Assembly: GCA_015060625.1 (NCBI GenBank)
Contig: SUYC01000002.1
Location: forward strand, 62,001-126,000
Length of the DNA: 64,000 nt
DNA from: Xylanibacter ruminicola
GTDB taxonomy: Bacteria; Bacteroidota; Bacteroidia; Bacteroidales; Bacteroidaceae
Reading direction: 5' to 3'
Below, piece after piece: positions 45,186 to 53,925 of the stretch. Position 1 is the stretch's first letter, and each line of letters begins with the position of its first letter. The position numbers and the translations under genes were made by a program. Below the pieces are notes generated by a model, which worked only from the letters and a program-made list of their open reading frames with translations, ran no database searches and was not told where the DNA came from.

Positions 45186-47198
45186 ATGAAGAAAATGTTT
45201 ATTGCCGCAACTCTGGCCCTTGTTAGTTTGGCCAGCTCGGCACAGAATGTGAAACAGAACATGGACCCCAGTGTAAACCCTGGCGACGACTTCTGGCAGT
45301 ATGCCGTAGGTGGATGGCTCAAGGCCAATCCGTTGGATAAACAGCATGCCGAGAACGGTGCGTTTACCGACTTGGAAGAATTGAACAACGATCGTATTAA
45401 GGAGCTGATTATGAAGTACGCCGAGAAACAGTTGCCTCAGGGTACCGATGGTCAGAAGATAGGTGCGCTCTATCGCCTGTATATGGATAGCGTCAGCCGC
45501 AATAAGCTGGGCTACGAGCCCATTATGCCCTACCTGAAGCAGGTGCGTGAGGTGAAGACCCGCGAGCAGCTGCTCAAACTGATGTGCGATTTCGATGCCA
45601 AGGGATTCAATACCGCTCCGTTCGGCATCAGTCTGTCGCTCAATCCATTCAACTCTTCAGAGTATATGATTGGTGGCGGTCATGGTGGTGCATCACTGCC
45701 ACAGGAGTACTATGCCAACCCTAACGAGCAGCAGAAGAAGACGGTTGAAGCCAAGAAGGCCCTGTTTAAGGATTTCTTCAAGATGGTAGGCTATAGCGAC
45801 AAGGAGGCCAAGAAAAAGATGGAGGCCGAGTGGGCCATCGAGCATGCTATCGGTATTAAGACCCTGAATCAGGTTGATAGTCGTAATCCCATGGCAACTA
45901 TCCATATCATGTCTTGGCAGCAGTTGCTGAACGATTTCAAGGGCATCGACTGGGTTGGCTATCGCGATGCTATGGGCATGCCCAAGGATATTGATCAGGT
46001 AAACATCAGTCAGTTGGAACCCCTTCACGAGGTCGAGAAGATTCTGGCAAACACCAGTTTAGACGATCTGAAATCGTATGTCGAGCTTCAGGTGATTCGC
46101 TCTTATGGTGATTTCCTGAGCGATGCTTTCAACGATCGTGCTTTCGAGGCCCAGAAGATCATCAGTGGTGTACAAGAGCAGCAGCCCCGTTGGAAACGTG
46201 CCGTAGCAACCATCAGCGCTAATCTGGGCGAGACTATCGGTAAACTCTATGTTCAGGAGTACTTCCCCGAGAGCAGCAAGCAGCGCGTGGTACGATTGGT
46301 AAAAGATCTGCAACAGGCCTTCGAGGACCGTCTGAAGGAGAACACCTGGATGAGCGACAGCACCAAGGCCAAGGCCCTCGAGAAGCTGCACGCCATGCAT
46401 ATTAATGTGGGCTATCCCGATAAGTGGGAGGACATGGAGAAGTTCGTAGATATTCGCGAAGATCAGAATCTGGTCGAGAATTTCATCCGTATCGGTCAGG
46501 AAACACGTGCTGCCATGTTCCGTAAGTACTGGCATCAGCCTGTAGATAAAACCCGTATGGTTTGCACACCTCAGACTGTTAATGCTTTCTATCACCCACT
46601 CTTCAACAGCATCAATTTCCCTGCAGCTATTCTGCAGCCACCATTCTTTGATGTTAACGCCGATTATGCCAGCAACTATGGTGCTATTGGTGTGGTTATG
46701 GGCCACGAGATGACACATGGATTCGACGATCAGGGTTGTCAGTTTGACAAGGATGGCAACCTGAAAAACTGGTGGACAGCCGATGATAAGACCAATTACG
46801 ATGCCCGTACCAAGGTGATTGCTGACTGGTTTAGCGAGCAGGAGGCTGTGCCTGGTTTGAAGGTTAACGGTCAGAAGACTCTGGGTGAGAACGTGAGCGA
46901 CAATGGTGGTTTGAAGATTGCCTATCGTGCTTACGAGAACCGTATGAAGCAGGAGCCACTGAATACTGTCGAGGGCTTTACTCCTGCTCAGCGCTTCTAT
47001 CTGGCCTATGCTCGAGTATGGGCCTGCAATAGTACCCCCGAATATACCGCTATGCTGGTAAATAGCGATGTACATTCCCCCGCTCGTATCCGTGTGATGG
47101 CCGCTCTGCCCCAGATCGACACCTGGTACGACGCCTTCGGCATCAAACAGGGCGACAAGATGTTTATTCCCAAGGAGAAGCGCGCGTTAGTATGGTAA
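45186..47198 (+). CDS. pepO: M13-family zinc metallopeptidase (PepO/neprilysin type)
   Basis: 670 residues with a signal peptide (TLALVSLASSAQ). The zinc site is HEMTH (His507, Glu508, His511) with the third ligand Glu568 in GENVSDNGG. The substrate-side motif NAFYHPLFNSINFPAAILQPPFFD is also present, and the C-terminus LPQIDTWYDAFGIKQGDKMF is typical of the family. It should cleave oligopeptides in the periplasm or at the surface. The stop overlaps the start of the next barrel gene by 7 nt, so the peptidase and barrel form a coupled pair. Confidence 0.94.
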   Translation: MKKMFIAATLALVSLASSAQNVKQNMDPSVNPGDDFWQYAVGGWLKANPLDKQHAENGAFTDLEELNNDRIKELIMKYAEKQLPQGTDGQKIGALYRLYMDSVSRNKLGYEPIMPYLKQVREVKTREQLLKLMCDFDAKGFNTAPFGISLSLNPFNSSEYMIGGGHGGASLPQEYYANPNEQQKKTVEAKKALFKDFFKMVGYSDKEAKKKMEAEWAIEHAIGIKTLNQVDSRNPMATIHIMSWQQLLNDFKGIDWVGYRDAMGMPKDIDQVNISQLEPLHEVEKILANTSLDDLKSYVELQVIRSYGDFLSDAFNDRAFEAQKIISGVQEQQPRWKRAVATISANLGETIGKLYVQEYFPESSKQRVVRLVKDLQQAFEDRLKENTWMSDSTKAKALEKLHAMHINVGYPDKWEDMEKFVDIREDQNLVENFIRIGQETRAAMFRKYWHQPVDKTRMVCTPQTVNAFYHPLFNSINFPAAILQPPFFDVNADYASNYGAIGVVMGHEMTHGFDDQGCQFDKDGNLKNWWTADDKTNYDARTKVIADWFSEQEAVPGLKVNGQKTLGENVSDNGGLKIAYRAYENRMKQEPLNTVEGFTPAQRFYLAYARVWACNSTPEYTAMLVNSDVHSPARIRVMAALPQIDTWYDAFGIKQGDKMFIPKEKRALVW

Positions 47199-49339
47199 AG
47201 AAGTATTTTGCGGCAACAGCCCTGGTGCTTGTCAGTACGACAGGCTGGGCGCAGGAGCCTCAGGACTCGATAGAATCTGTAGACAAGTTTTTAAATCTGA
47301 AGGAGGTCGTCGTTAAAGGCGGCCTCCCTCACACTCGCCTCAAGGGTAACGCGATGGTTACCCGTGTGGATGGCACGGCGCTGGCTTCGTCGGGTTCGTT
47401 GGGTGAGCTGTTGGTGAAAGTGCCAGGTATGACTGGTACCGACGAGGCACCTGAGGTGCTGGGAAAAGGTACACCTCTTATATATATAAATGGTAGAAAG
47501 ATGCGCGACGATAGCGAACTGAAGCGATTACGCAGCGAGGATATCAGGGATGTAGAGGTGATAAACAACCCTGGTGCCCAGTATGATGCTCAGATTCGTG
47601 CTGTGGTGCGCATACGTACCAAGAAGCAGAAGGGCGAGGGTCTGGGACTGAACGCAACACTCTCGAACGAGCGCGACTTGCGTTATGATTTCGACCGTCC
47701 GCAGGTGAAGTTGGGCGCCAACTATCGTAAGGATGGAGTGGACGTGTTTGGACAGGTGTATTTCTACCACCAGGACCACCGCCAGTATAGTACGATTGAG
47801 GATAAAACCATGACCGACAAGAAAACATTTCTGCAGTATGGTCCTTACTTTATGACGTGGAAGTACAACCAGCTTAATTACAGCGCTGGTGTGAACTGGC
47901 AGCTGAATGATAACCACTCGCTAGGTGTGCGTGCCGACCTGACTCACCGCCCTAAGAGCGGTACCAACCAAGTGATATATGATGAGGATGTGACAGAAAA
48001 CGGTGTGCTGATAGACCATCTGTACTCGCACCAGACCAGCAGCGAAACCAAACCATTGGGTGTGCTCACCAATACCTATTATAATGGTAAGGTGGGTAAG
48101 TTGGGTATCGACTTTAACTTCGACTTTATGAAGGGCGGTACCGATACCGATCGCGAGAATGTGGAACTGAGCCAGATACAGAATGATTTCGTGCGTAGTC
48201 AATCGGGCACGGATAGCCGAATGTTCGCGGCTAAGCTGGTGCTGTCGTACCCCATCTGGAAGGGTTCGCTGGATGCAGGAACCGAAATGAGTTTTGTGAA
48301 GCGTAATAATACCTACTGGATTGACAAGGCTACTATTGCCAACACCGATGCCGACATCAAGGAGAATAATATTGCGGCTTTTGCTGAATATGGTTGCGAC
48401 TTTGGCCATTGGGGACAGGCCAGTGCCGGACTGCGTTACGAGCACACGCTTCTGGATTACGACGATGCCGGCAATAACGACTATCTGCATCGCTCGATGG
48501 ATGAATGGTTCCCCACTGTTTCGTATGCGGTGACGCTTGGCAAGGTGCAGGCAGGACTCTCCTATAGCTTTAAGACCGAACGCCCCAGCTTTTTTGCCAT
48601 GAACGATGCCGTTACCTACATCAGTCGCTATACCCTGCAGGCTGGTAACTCACAGCTGCTGAACGAGCGCATCCGCGACCTGACGCTGAACGTGGCCTGG
48701 AAGTGGATCAACTTCTCGGCCTCGTACGAATATACCAAGAATGCGATTATCCAGTGGACATATATCGATAATGCCCAGGAGGATGCGACGCTTGTAAAGC
48801 ATCGTAATCTGGATAAACCTATCAAGGTGCTGAGTGCTTACTTGTCGCTGACACCACGTGTGGGCATCTGGTCGCTCAATGCCACACTGGGTGTTGACAA
48901 ACAGGATTTGTATCTGGATGTAGAAGGACCGCACAACAACAAGTATCGTGTGTATTGCAATAAGCCCAAGTTCACGGTGAATGCCTTTAACACGTTTATA
49001 CTGAAGCATGGCTGGCAGTTTGATGCCAACATGATGTTCCGCTCAAAGGGTAACTCGTATAATTTCTACAACGATACCAACAGCCTGCGTTTAGGTTTCT
49101 ATGCGCAGAAGAGTTTCCTGAAGGACCGCTCGCTGATAGCACGTGTGGGCGTGTTAGACTGTCTGCAGCGTTATCACGTGAACGAGGTGGGCGATCTGGG
49201 CTACAATCAGTTCCGCCAAACCAACCGTTACTCATCTCACAAGCTGGTAACAACGCTGATTTACCGTTTTAATGCTACTCGCAGTAAGTACAAGGGCACA
49301 GGTGCTGGTAAGGATGTGCAAGCCCGCATGGGGTCATAA
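47192..49339 (+). CDS. Outer-membrane beta-barrel protein paired with PepO
   Basis: 715 residues with a signal peptide (ALVLVSTTGWAQ). It resembles the protein at 39566 but lacks the carboxypeptidase-like domain. The plug text LKEVVVKGGLPHTRLKGNAMVTRVDG...LLVKVPGMTGTDEAPEVLGKGTPLIYINGRKM and the tail RSKYKGTGAGKDVQARM are shared. Coupling to a peptidase suggests peptide uptake or processing of a surface ligand; that is inference. Its 3' end overlaps the convergent LytTR gene by 6 nt. Confidence 0.87.
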   Translation: MVKKYFAATALVLVSTTGWAQEPQDSIESVDKFLNLKEVVVKGGLPHTRLKGNAMVTRVDGTALASSGSLGELLVKVPGMTGTDEAPEVLGKGTPLIYINGRKMRDDSELKRLRSEDIRDVEVINNPGAQYDAQIRAVVRIRTKKQKGEGLGLNATLSNERDLRYDFDRPQVKLGANYRKDGVDVFGQVYFYHQDHRQYSTIEDKTMTDKKTFLQYGPYFMTWKYNQLNYSAGVNWQLNDNHSLGVRADLTHRPKSGTNQVIYDEDVTENGVLIDHLYSHQTSSETKPLGVLTNTYYNGKVGKLGIDFNFDFMKGGTDTDRENVELSQIQNDFVRSQSGTDSRMFAAKLVLSYPIWKGSLDAGTEMSFVKRNNTYWIDKATIANTDADIKENNIAAFAEYGCDFGHWGQASAGLRYEHTLLDYDDAGNNDYLHRSMDEWFPTVSYAVTLGKVQAGLSYSFKTERPSFFAMNDAVTYISRYTLQAGNSQLLNERIRDLTLNVAWKWINFSASYEYTKNAIIQWTYIDNAQEDATLVKHRNLDKPIKVLSAYLSLTPRVGIWSLNATLGVDKQDLYLDVEGPHNNKYRVYCNKPKFTVNAFNTFILKHGWQFDANMMFRSKGNSYNFYNDTNSLRLGFYAQKSFLKDRSLIARVGVLDCLQRYHVNEVGDLGYNQFRQTNRYSSHKLVTTLIYRFNATRSKYKGTGAGKDVQARMGS

Positions 49340-50938
49340 CAGATCCTTAATCGCAGCCTTGATCTGTGCCATATTGCTACGCGAAACCGGTACGGCATCG
49401 TGGCTGTATTTCATAATGAGCTGGGTGGTGCCAGCGCGAGAGATGATCTGTTCTACCTGGTCGAGGTTGACGATAAAGGCACGATGGCAGCGCACCATCA
49501 TCGGATAGGCTGCTAACTGCTCCTCAATCAGTTTGGAGGTGGCACGCAGCATGTCGGTTTTAATTTTCTCATCAAGCAGTTGGTAAACTTTTACATAGTT
49601 GCCAACTGCTTCTATATATATCAGATTGGAAACGTCGAGTGCCAACGTGTCGCTGGTTGAGCCAGTCAGTGTGATGCGGGCAGGAGCTGCCTGTTCGGCT
49701 GTAGCAACGGGCGTTTCCTTGCGAACAGTTTGCAGACTCTTTAACTGCTCGTTCAGCAGTTTCAATTCTTCTTCTTGCTTGGCGAGCAGTTTCTTGCGCT
49801 TCTGGGCCAACACGCTCAGGCCGAAGATGATGCCCATCAGGGCTAAGGTGAGAATCAGGAAGAAGATGAGCTGGCGCTGGCGCGAAACAGTGAGCATCAG
49901 TTCATGGTCGCGAAGGTTGTGCATCGACCACTCTTTGGCTTCGACCACAGCCTCGCTCTTTTCGCGGCTATCGCGCTTGTTGTTGGCATACTCGGCTATC
50001 TCCGTCATGTCGTAACGGCCAGTGGTGGCATAGTCCAGCACCATGCGATGGGCCATCATACAGAACCGGGTGGCATCGGTAGCTTTTTCTTCATCAACCA
50101 TATCCATATACTGGCGTGCCTTCTGTTTGTCGCCTTTCAGCAGCCAGGCATGCGACAGCGAGAAGAGTGCCCCTAGCTGGTTATCTTTAAGAACCGTAGA
50201 ATGCCGGTAGTGGTCAAGCAGATATTCATGCATCTTGATACCTTTATCCAGCTGGCCCATGGCGATGAGCATATCGGCATAGTTGCGCATCACATCGTTC
50301 CAGATGTAGATGGAGTCGTCGGCAATATCTCTGTTAGCCACGATACGATCCATCGTGGCAATGGCAGCATCGTGGTTGCCATGATAGAAATACTCGATGG
50401 CCAGACTGTTGAGCAGTTTGGCCTGATTCTTATCGCCGCCATCCAGTTTCACCACCTCCTCGGTATAGCGTTTCAGTCCCTCCAGATTGCCTTCGAGCGA
50501 TTCCATGCGGGCCAGACTTCTGAGTTTCGAGATGGTGCCAGTGCGATCGCCGGCACGTCGGCTCTCGTCTAACGACAGGCGCATCATGTCCTTAGCCTTG
50601 TCGAAACTGTCACGCCACCAGTAATACGATGATGCCAGAGCATGTGCCTTGCACAGCATAGCACTGTCCTTATCCTGATAATAGTCGATGGCATAGAGCA
50701 CCAACGAATCTTCGGACAACGATTGGTAGGCCCCAATATGTGCCTCGGCTGTGGCCATCCAGTAACGTGCCTTCCATTCGCCTGAGAGGTGGGTGGCATC
50801 TTCTACCTTATTTAATAAGCACAGAGCACTGTCGGCATTCACGCCAATCATAGTCTCAGCTTCGCTGATAAGCTGTTTGTCTGTCTTGCTGCATGCTGCC
50901 AATAGTAATGTAATGAATAGATAATTAATTCGTTTCAT
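49334..50938 (-). CDS. Membrane-anchored TPR-LytTR one-component regulator
   Basis: 534 residues. The N-terminus has a lipobox-like signal (LFITLLLAAC, Cys16). About 330 residues of helical TPR-type repeats (SKLRSLARMESLEGNLEGLKRY, LFSLSHAWLLKGDKQKARQYMDM) follow, then one membrane segment near 356-378, a coiled coil (KLLAKQEEELKLLNEQLKSLQ) and a C-terminal LytTR domain (about 440-534; NLIYIEAVGNYVKVY, MVRCHRAFIVNLDQVEQI). The likely topology puts TPRs in the periplasm and LytTR in the cytoplasm. No receiver domain is present. The ATG follows the -7 box by 4 nt. It probably controls the shared promoter modules (inference). Confidence 0.9.
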   Translation of the reverse strand: MKRINYLFITLLLAACSKTDKQLISEAETMIGVNADSALCLLNKVEDATHLSGEWKARYWMATAEAHIGAYQSLSEDSLVLYAIDYYQDKDSAMLCKAHALASSYYWWRDSFDKAKDMMRLSLDESRRAGDRTGTISKLRSLARMESLEGNLEGLKRYTEEVVKLDGGDKNQAKLLNSLAIEYFYHGNHDAAIATMDRIVANRDIADDSIYIWNDVMRNYADMLIAMGQLDKGIKMHEYLLDHYRHSTVLKDNQLGALFSLSHAWLLKGDKQKARQYMDMVDEEKATDATRFCMMAHRMVLDYATTGRYDMTEIAEYANNKRDSREKSEAVVEAKEWSMHNLRDHELMLTVSRQRQLIFFLILTLALMGIIFGLSVLAQKRKKLLAKQEEELKLLNEQLKSLQTVRKETPVATAEQAAPARITLTGSTSDTLALDVSNLIYIEAVGNYVKVYQLLDEKIKTDMLRATSKLIEEQLAAYPMMVRCHRAFIVNLDQVEQIISRAGTTQLIMKYSHDAVPVSRSNMAQIKAAIKDLL

Positions 50939-50942
50939 GCTG

Positions 50943-50974
50943 CAAAAATAGTGTAAATATGTGATTTGACCAAG
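50943..50974 (-). promoter_or_regulatory. Promoter of the LytTR regulator gene
   Basis: On the minus strand CTTG (50971-50974), 20 nt, TATTTTTG (50943-50950), then CAGC and the ATG. The start site and start codon nearly coincide. The shared operator at 50977-51006 begins 2 nt upstream of the -33 element. Confidence 0.75.
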
Positions 50975-50976
50975 CC

Positions 50977-51042
50977 ATTCGTCACAATAGTACGCAGATT
51001 ATCCCAAAATTTTGCTTTTTCTTGCAACTATACCTATCTTTG
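50977..51042 (+). promoter_or_regulatory. Shared promoter module 3 (between LytTR and transglutaminase genes)
   Basis: ATTCGTCACA-N12-TTATCCCA (50977-51006), 4 nt, TTTG (51011-51014), 20 nt, TATCTTTG (51035-51042), then GCAACGTCAAA. Located between divergent genes, it can act on both. Confidence 0.85.
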
Positions 51043-51076
51043 CAACGTCAAATGGCAAATATTAAAAACGAATGTT

Positions 51077-52291
51077 ATGAATAAAACGAGATTATTGGTT
51101 GTACTAACTATCGGTTTGTTGAGTGTGATGAGTGTCATGGCTCAGGGACAGCGAATGAATGAATTCCAGGATGAGTTCAGCAAATACCAGACACAGTATC
51201 GTGACCAGATGCATAGTGGAAAGCACAAGGATGCGCTGGCCCCACTGGCAACTTGTATCGCGATGCTCGACACCACCACGATTTTCAAAGTGGCCCCCAT
51301 CCCCGAGGGAGCCATTCTGGAGCAGAAAGGACTGCTTTACTACGACCAGGCATGCTGCTATGCGATAGTGGGACAAAAGAAACAGGCGCTTGCGGCATTG
51401 GGGCAGTCTGTCGAGCTGGGCTATAATGATTATAATAATATGGTGAACGACAACGACCTCGTCTCGCTGCGCAAGGACAAGAAATACCAGGCGCTACTGG
51501 CGCAGGTGAAAGACCGTCAGCCGCTGAATGTGCTGAAGAAGTCGGCCCCGTATGCAAAGGATGATGTGAAGGTAGAGTTCCGTTATCAACCCAAGAGATC
51601 GAACAATCTCTGCAAGGTTCGCGATTACTTTAAGCTCGATTCTGTAGCAGGTCAGGGCGATGAACTGTCGAAGATTATCAATCTGCTGCACTTTGCCCAC
51701 GACAACATCCGCCACGACGGCAGCAACCAGGCGTTTGCCGAGTTGGATGCCATCGACCTTTACAACTATTACAAGGCTACTGGCAAGGGGGTGAACTGCC
51801 GCCAGCTGGCCATATCGCTCTGCGAGATGTACCTGTCGATGGGCATTCCTGCTCGCTATGTGACTTGTATGCCTGCCGATTCGCTCGATTATGAGTGCCA
51901 TGTGATTAACACGGTGTGGTCGAGCCAGTTGCAGAAATGGCTTTATATCGACCCCACGATGGATGCCTGGGTGACTGATGAGAACGGCACGCTGCTTAGC
52001 ATCGCCGAAGTGCGCGAACGACTCATTAACGACCAGCCCTTGGTGCTTTGTGAGACAGCCAACTGGAACCATGAGTCGCAGCAGACAAAGGAATACTATT
52101 TGGAAACCTATATGGCGAAGAACCTGTACTACTTTGTGTGCAAGAAGCTTAACCGCTTTAATCCTGAGAGCGTCTATCGCGACAACGATCCTGAAGGTGA
52201 CGTCAGACTTATACCAGTAGGCTTCGTTAACAACAATTGGAAGTGTGATACCACAACCGACCCAGAGGTATTCTGGGCAAAACCAGAATAA
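51077..52291 (+). CDS. Exported transglutaminase-like protein
   Basis: 404 residues from the ATG at 51077 (MNKTRLLVVLTIGLLSVMSVMAQ, a signal peptide). An upstream in-frame ATG at 50966 lies before the promoter and is rejected. An N-terminal helical region precedes a transglutaminase-core domain. The triad is Cys241 in KGVNCRQLA, His275 in YECHVINTVW and Asp292 in LYIDPTMDAW. Such proteins may act as proteases, amidases or crosslinkers. It is first of a three-gene operon under shared module 3 and divergent from the LytTR regulator. Confidence 0.87.
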   Translation: MNKTRLLVVLTIGLLSVMSVMAQGQRMNEFQDEFSKYQTQYRDQMHSGKHKDALAPLATCIAMLDTTTIFKVAPIPEGAILEQKGLLYYDQACCYAIVGQKKQALAALGQSVELGYNDYNNMVNDNDLVSLRKDKKYQALLAQVKDRQPLNVLKKSAPYAKDDVKVEFRYQPKRSNNLCKVRDYFKLDSVAGQGDELSKIINLLHFAHDNIRHDGSNQAFAELDAIDLYNYYKATGKGVNCRQLAISLCEMYLSMGIPARYVTCMPADSLDYECHVINTVWSSQLQKWLYIDPTMDAWVTDENGTLLSIAEVRERLINDQPLVLCETANWNHESQQTKEYYLETYMAKNLYYFVCKKLNRFNPESVYRDNDPEGDVRLIPVGFVNNNWKCDTTTDPEVFWAKPE

Positions 52292-52300
52292 ATAGTTACA

Positions 52301-52822
52301 ATGGCGATAACAAGTGAGAGATTGAACCAGACTTTTAGTGAGGGCGGAGCTCAGGAGATATACCAAGAGATTAAGGCGAAAGGTGATTTTCTGGGCTTTG
52401 CCCAACGCTATGCCTTCGACACCGACTATCGTGTGGCGAGAACTGCTTTGTGGGGTCTGACCAAAGCTAAGGACGAAGAGTTGTCGGAATTGAAGGTGAT
52501 ATACAATGAGCTGATAGATCAGGCCATGCAGACGGAGAATTCGTCGGTGAGGCGGCTAACGCTGAACATCATCGAAAAGCTGAAAATGGACGAGGATGAT
52601 TTGCGGACTGACTTCCTTGATTTCTGTTTCGAGCACATGGTCAGCATCGAAGAGTTTCCTGGCACCCAAACGCTCTGCATGAAACTCGCCTTTCGCATGT
52701 GCACCTTCTATCCAGAACTGATGGACGAGTTGAAACGTACCCTCGAAGCGATGGAGATAGATTATTATAAACCCGCCATAAAGTGTCTGCGTAAAAGGAT
52801 TTTCAGTGGGCGATACAAATAA
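52301..52822 (+). CDS. Small helical (HEAT-like) cytoplasmic protein
   Basis: 173 residues with no signal peptide. Successive amphipathic helices (DYRVARTALWGLTKAKDEE, SSVRRLTLNIIEKLKMDEDD, TLCMKLAFRMCTFYPELMDELKRTLEAM) have the spacing of HEAT-type repeats. A role as a protein-interaction adapter is likely but unproven. It starts 9 nt after the transglutaminase gene, so it is in the same operon. Confidence 0.7.
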   Translation: MAITSERLNQTFSEGGAQEIYQEIKAKGDFLGFAQRYAFDTDYRVARTALWGLTKAKDEELSELKVIYNELIDQAMQTENSSVRRLTLNIIEKLKMDEDDLRTDFLDFCFEHMVSIEEFPGTQTLCMKLAFRMCTFYPELMDELKRTLEAMEIDYYKPAIKCLRKRIFSGRYK

Positions 52823-52913
52823 AATAGATTTTTGAGTACAAAAGAGAATATGAACATTCAAAAGTGCCGTAAGGCTATCAATAAGTTGTAAATAATTAAA
52901 ATCAAAAATAACA

Positions 52914-53804
52914 ATGATTATTAGATTAGAAGATACAAAAGACTATCGTGAGGTAGAGAACCTGACGCGTGAGCCATTCTGGAACGTATATCGTCCTGGA
53001 TGCACAGAGCATTACGTGCTCAATCAGTATAGAACCAATCCCGACTTTATACTAGAGCTGGATTTTGTGATGGAGGTAGATGGAAAGATCATCGGTCATG
53101 TGATGTTCTCGAAGGCTGAACTTGTGCTTGATGATGGCAGCAAGAAAGCTTCGTGGACATTCGGCCCCATCAGCATTCATCCTGCCTACAAGCGCAAGGG
53201 CTATGGTCTGAAGTTGCTGCAATATGCCTTGGATAAGGCTCGCGACATGGGTATCGGCTTTATCTGTATGGAGGGTAACATCGAGTTTTACAAACATGCA
53301 GGCTTCGACCTTGCCAGCAAACTGAATATTCACTATCATGCCGAGCCGAAAGATGCCGAAGTGCCTTATTTCCTGGCTCAGGAACTAATTCCTGGTTGGC
53401 TTAAGAACAATGGTATCGCCGAGGCAACCTATTGCCCTCCCAAGGGCTATTTTGTAGCCGATGAAAACCCAGAGGCTTTCGAGGCTTACGAAGCCAGCTT
53501 CTCTCAGAAGGAGAAAGCATTCAAAGAGGGCCAACTGCCACAGTTCTGCCAGAGTTGCGGCATGCCATTGACGCGTATCGAGGATTGCGGTACAAACGAA
53601 GACGGCAGTACCAATTTTGATTATTGCCAGTATTGCTACAAGGATGGCAAGTTTGTGCAGGACTGCAACATGGACGAGATGATTGAGCATTGCACCCAGT
53701 TTATTGATGAGGTAAACAAGAACATGCCCAAGCCCATGACCAAAGAGGAGTATAAGCAGATGATGCAAGGTTTCTTCCCGATGCTAAAACGATGGAGAAA
53801 ATGA
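52914..53804 (+). CDS. GNAT acetyltransferase fused to a zinc-ribbon domain
   Basis: 296 residues. Residues 1-150 are a GNAT domain (FVMEVDGKIIGHVMFSK, FGPISIHPAYKRKGYGLKLLQYALDKA with the acetyl-CoA loop R-K-G-Y-G). Residues about 212-296 are a putative zinc-ribbon domain (FCQSCGMPL...CGTNEDGS...YCQYCYKDGKFVQDC) that ends in the helical MTKEEYKQMMQGFFPMLKRW. The same zinc-ribbon module begins the next gene, fused to a different enzyme. The GNAT substrate is unknown; the ribbon probably docks a partner or binds nucleic acid. Confidence 0.87.
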   Translation: MIIRLEDTKDYREVENLTREPFWNVYRPGCTEHYVLNQYRTNPDFILELDFVMEVDGKIIGHVMFSKAELVLDDGSKKASWTFGPISIHPAYKRKGYGLKLLQYALDKARDMGIGFICMEGNIEFYKHAGFDLASKLNIHYHAEPKDAEVPYFLAQELIPGWLKNNGIAEATYCPPKGYFVADENPEAFEAYEASFSQKEKAFKEGQLPQFCQSCGMPLTRIEDCGTNEDGSTNFDYCQYCYKDGKFVQDCNMDEMIEHCTQFIDEVNKNMPKPMTKEEYKQMMQGFFPMLKRWRK

Positions 53805-53834
53805 TGAGTTATGGCTTAGGTTATGCTAACCCCC

Positions 53835-53900
53835 ATTCGTCACAAATCGATGCTGTTTATCCCAGAAATTTGTTGCTATCTGAAACAATGTGTACTTTTG
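53835..53900 (+). promoter_or_regulatory. Shared promoter module 4
   Basis: ATTCGTCACA-N12-TTATCCCA (53835-53864), 4 nt, TTTG (53869-53872), 20 nt, TACTTTTG (53893-53900), then GCAGCGTCAA. It drives the four-gene run beginning at 53926. Confidence 0.85.
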
Positions 53901-53925
53901 CAGCGTCAATAATCAACATAAGAAT

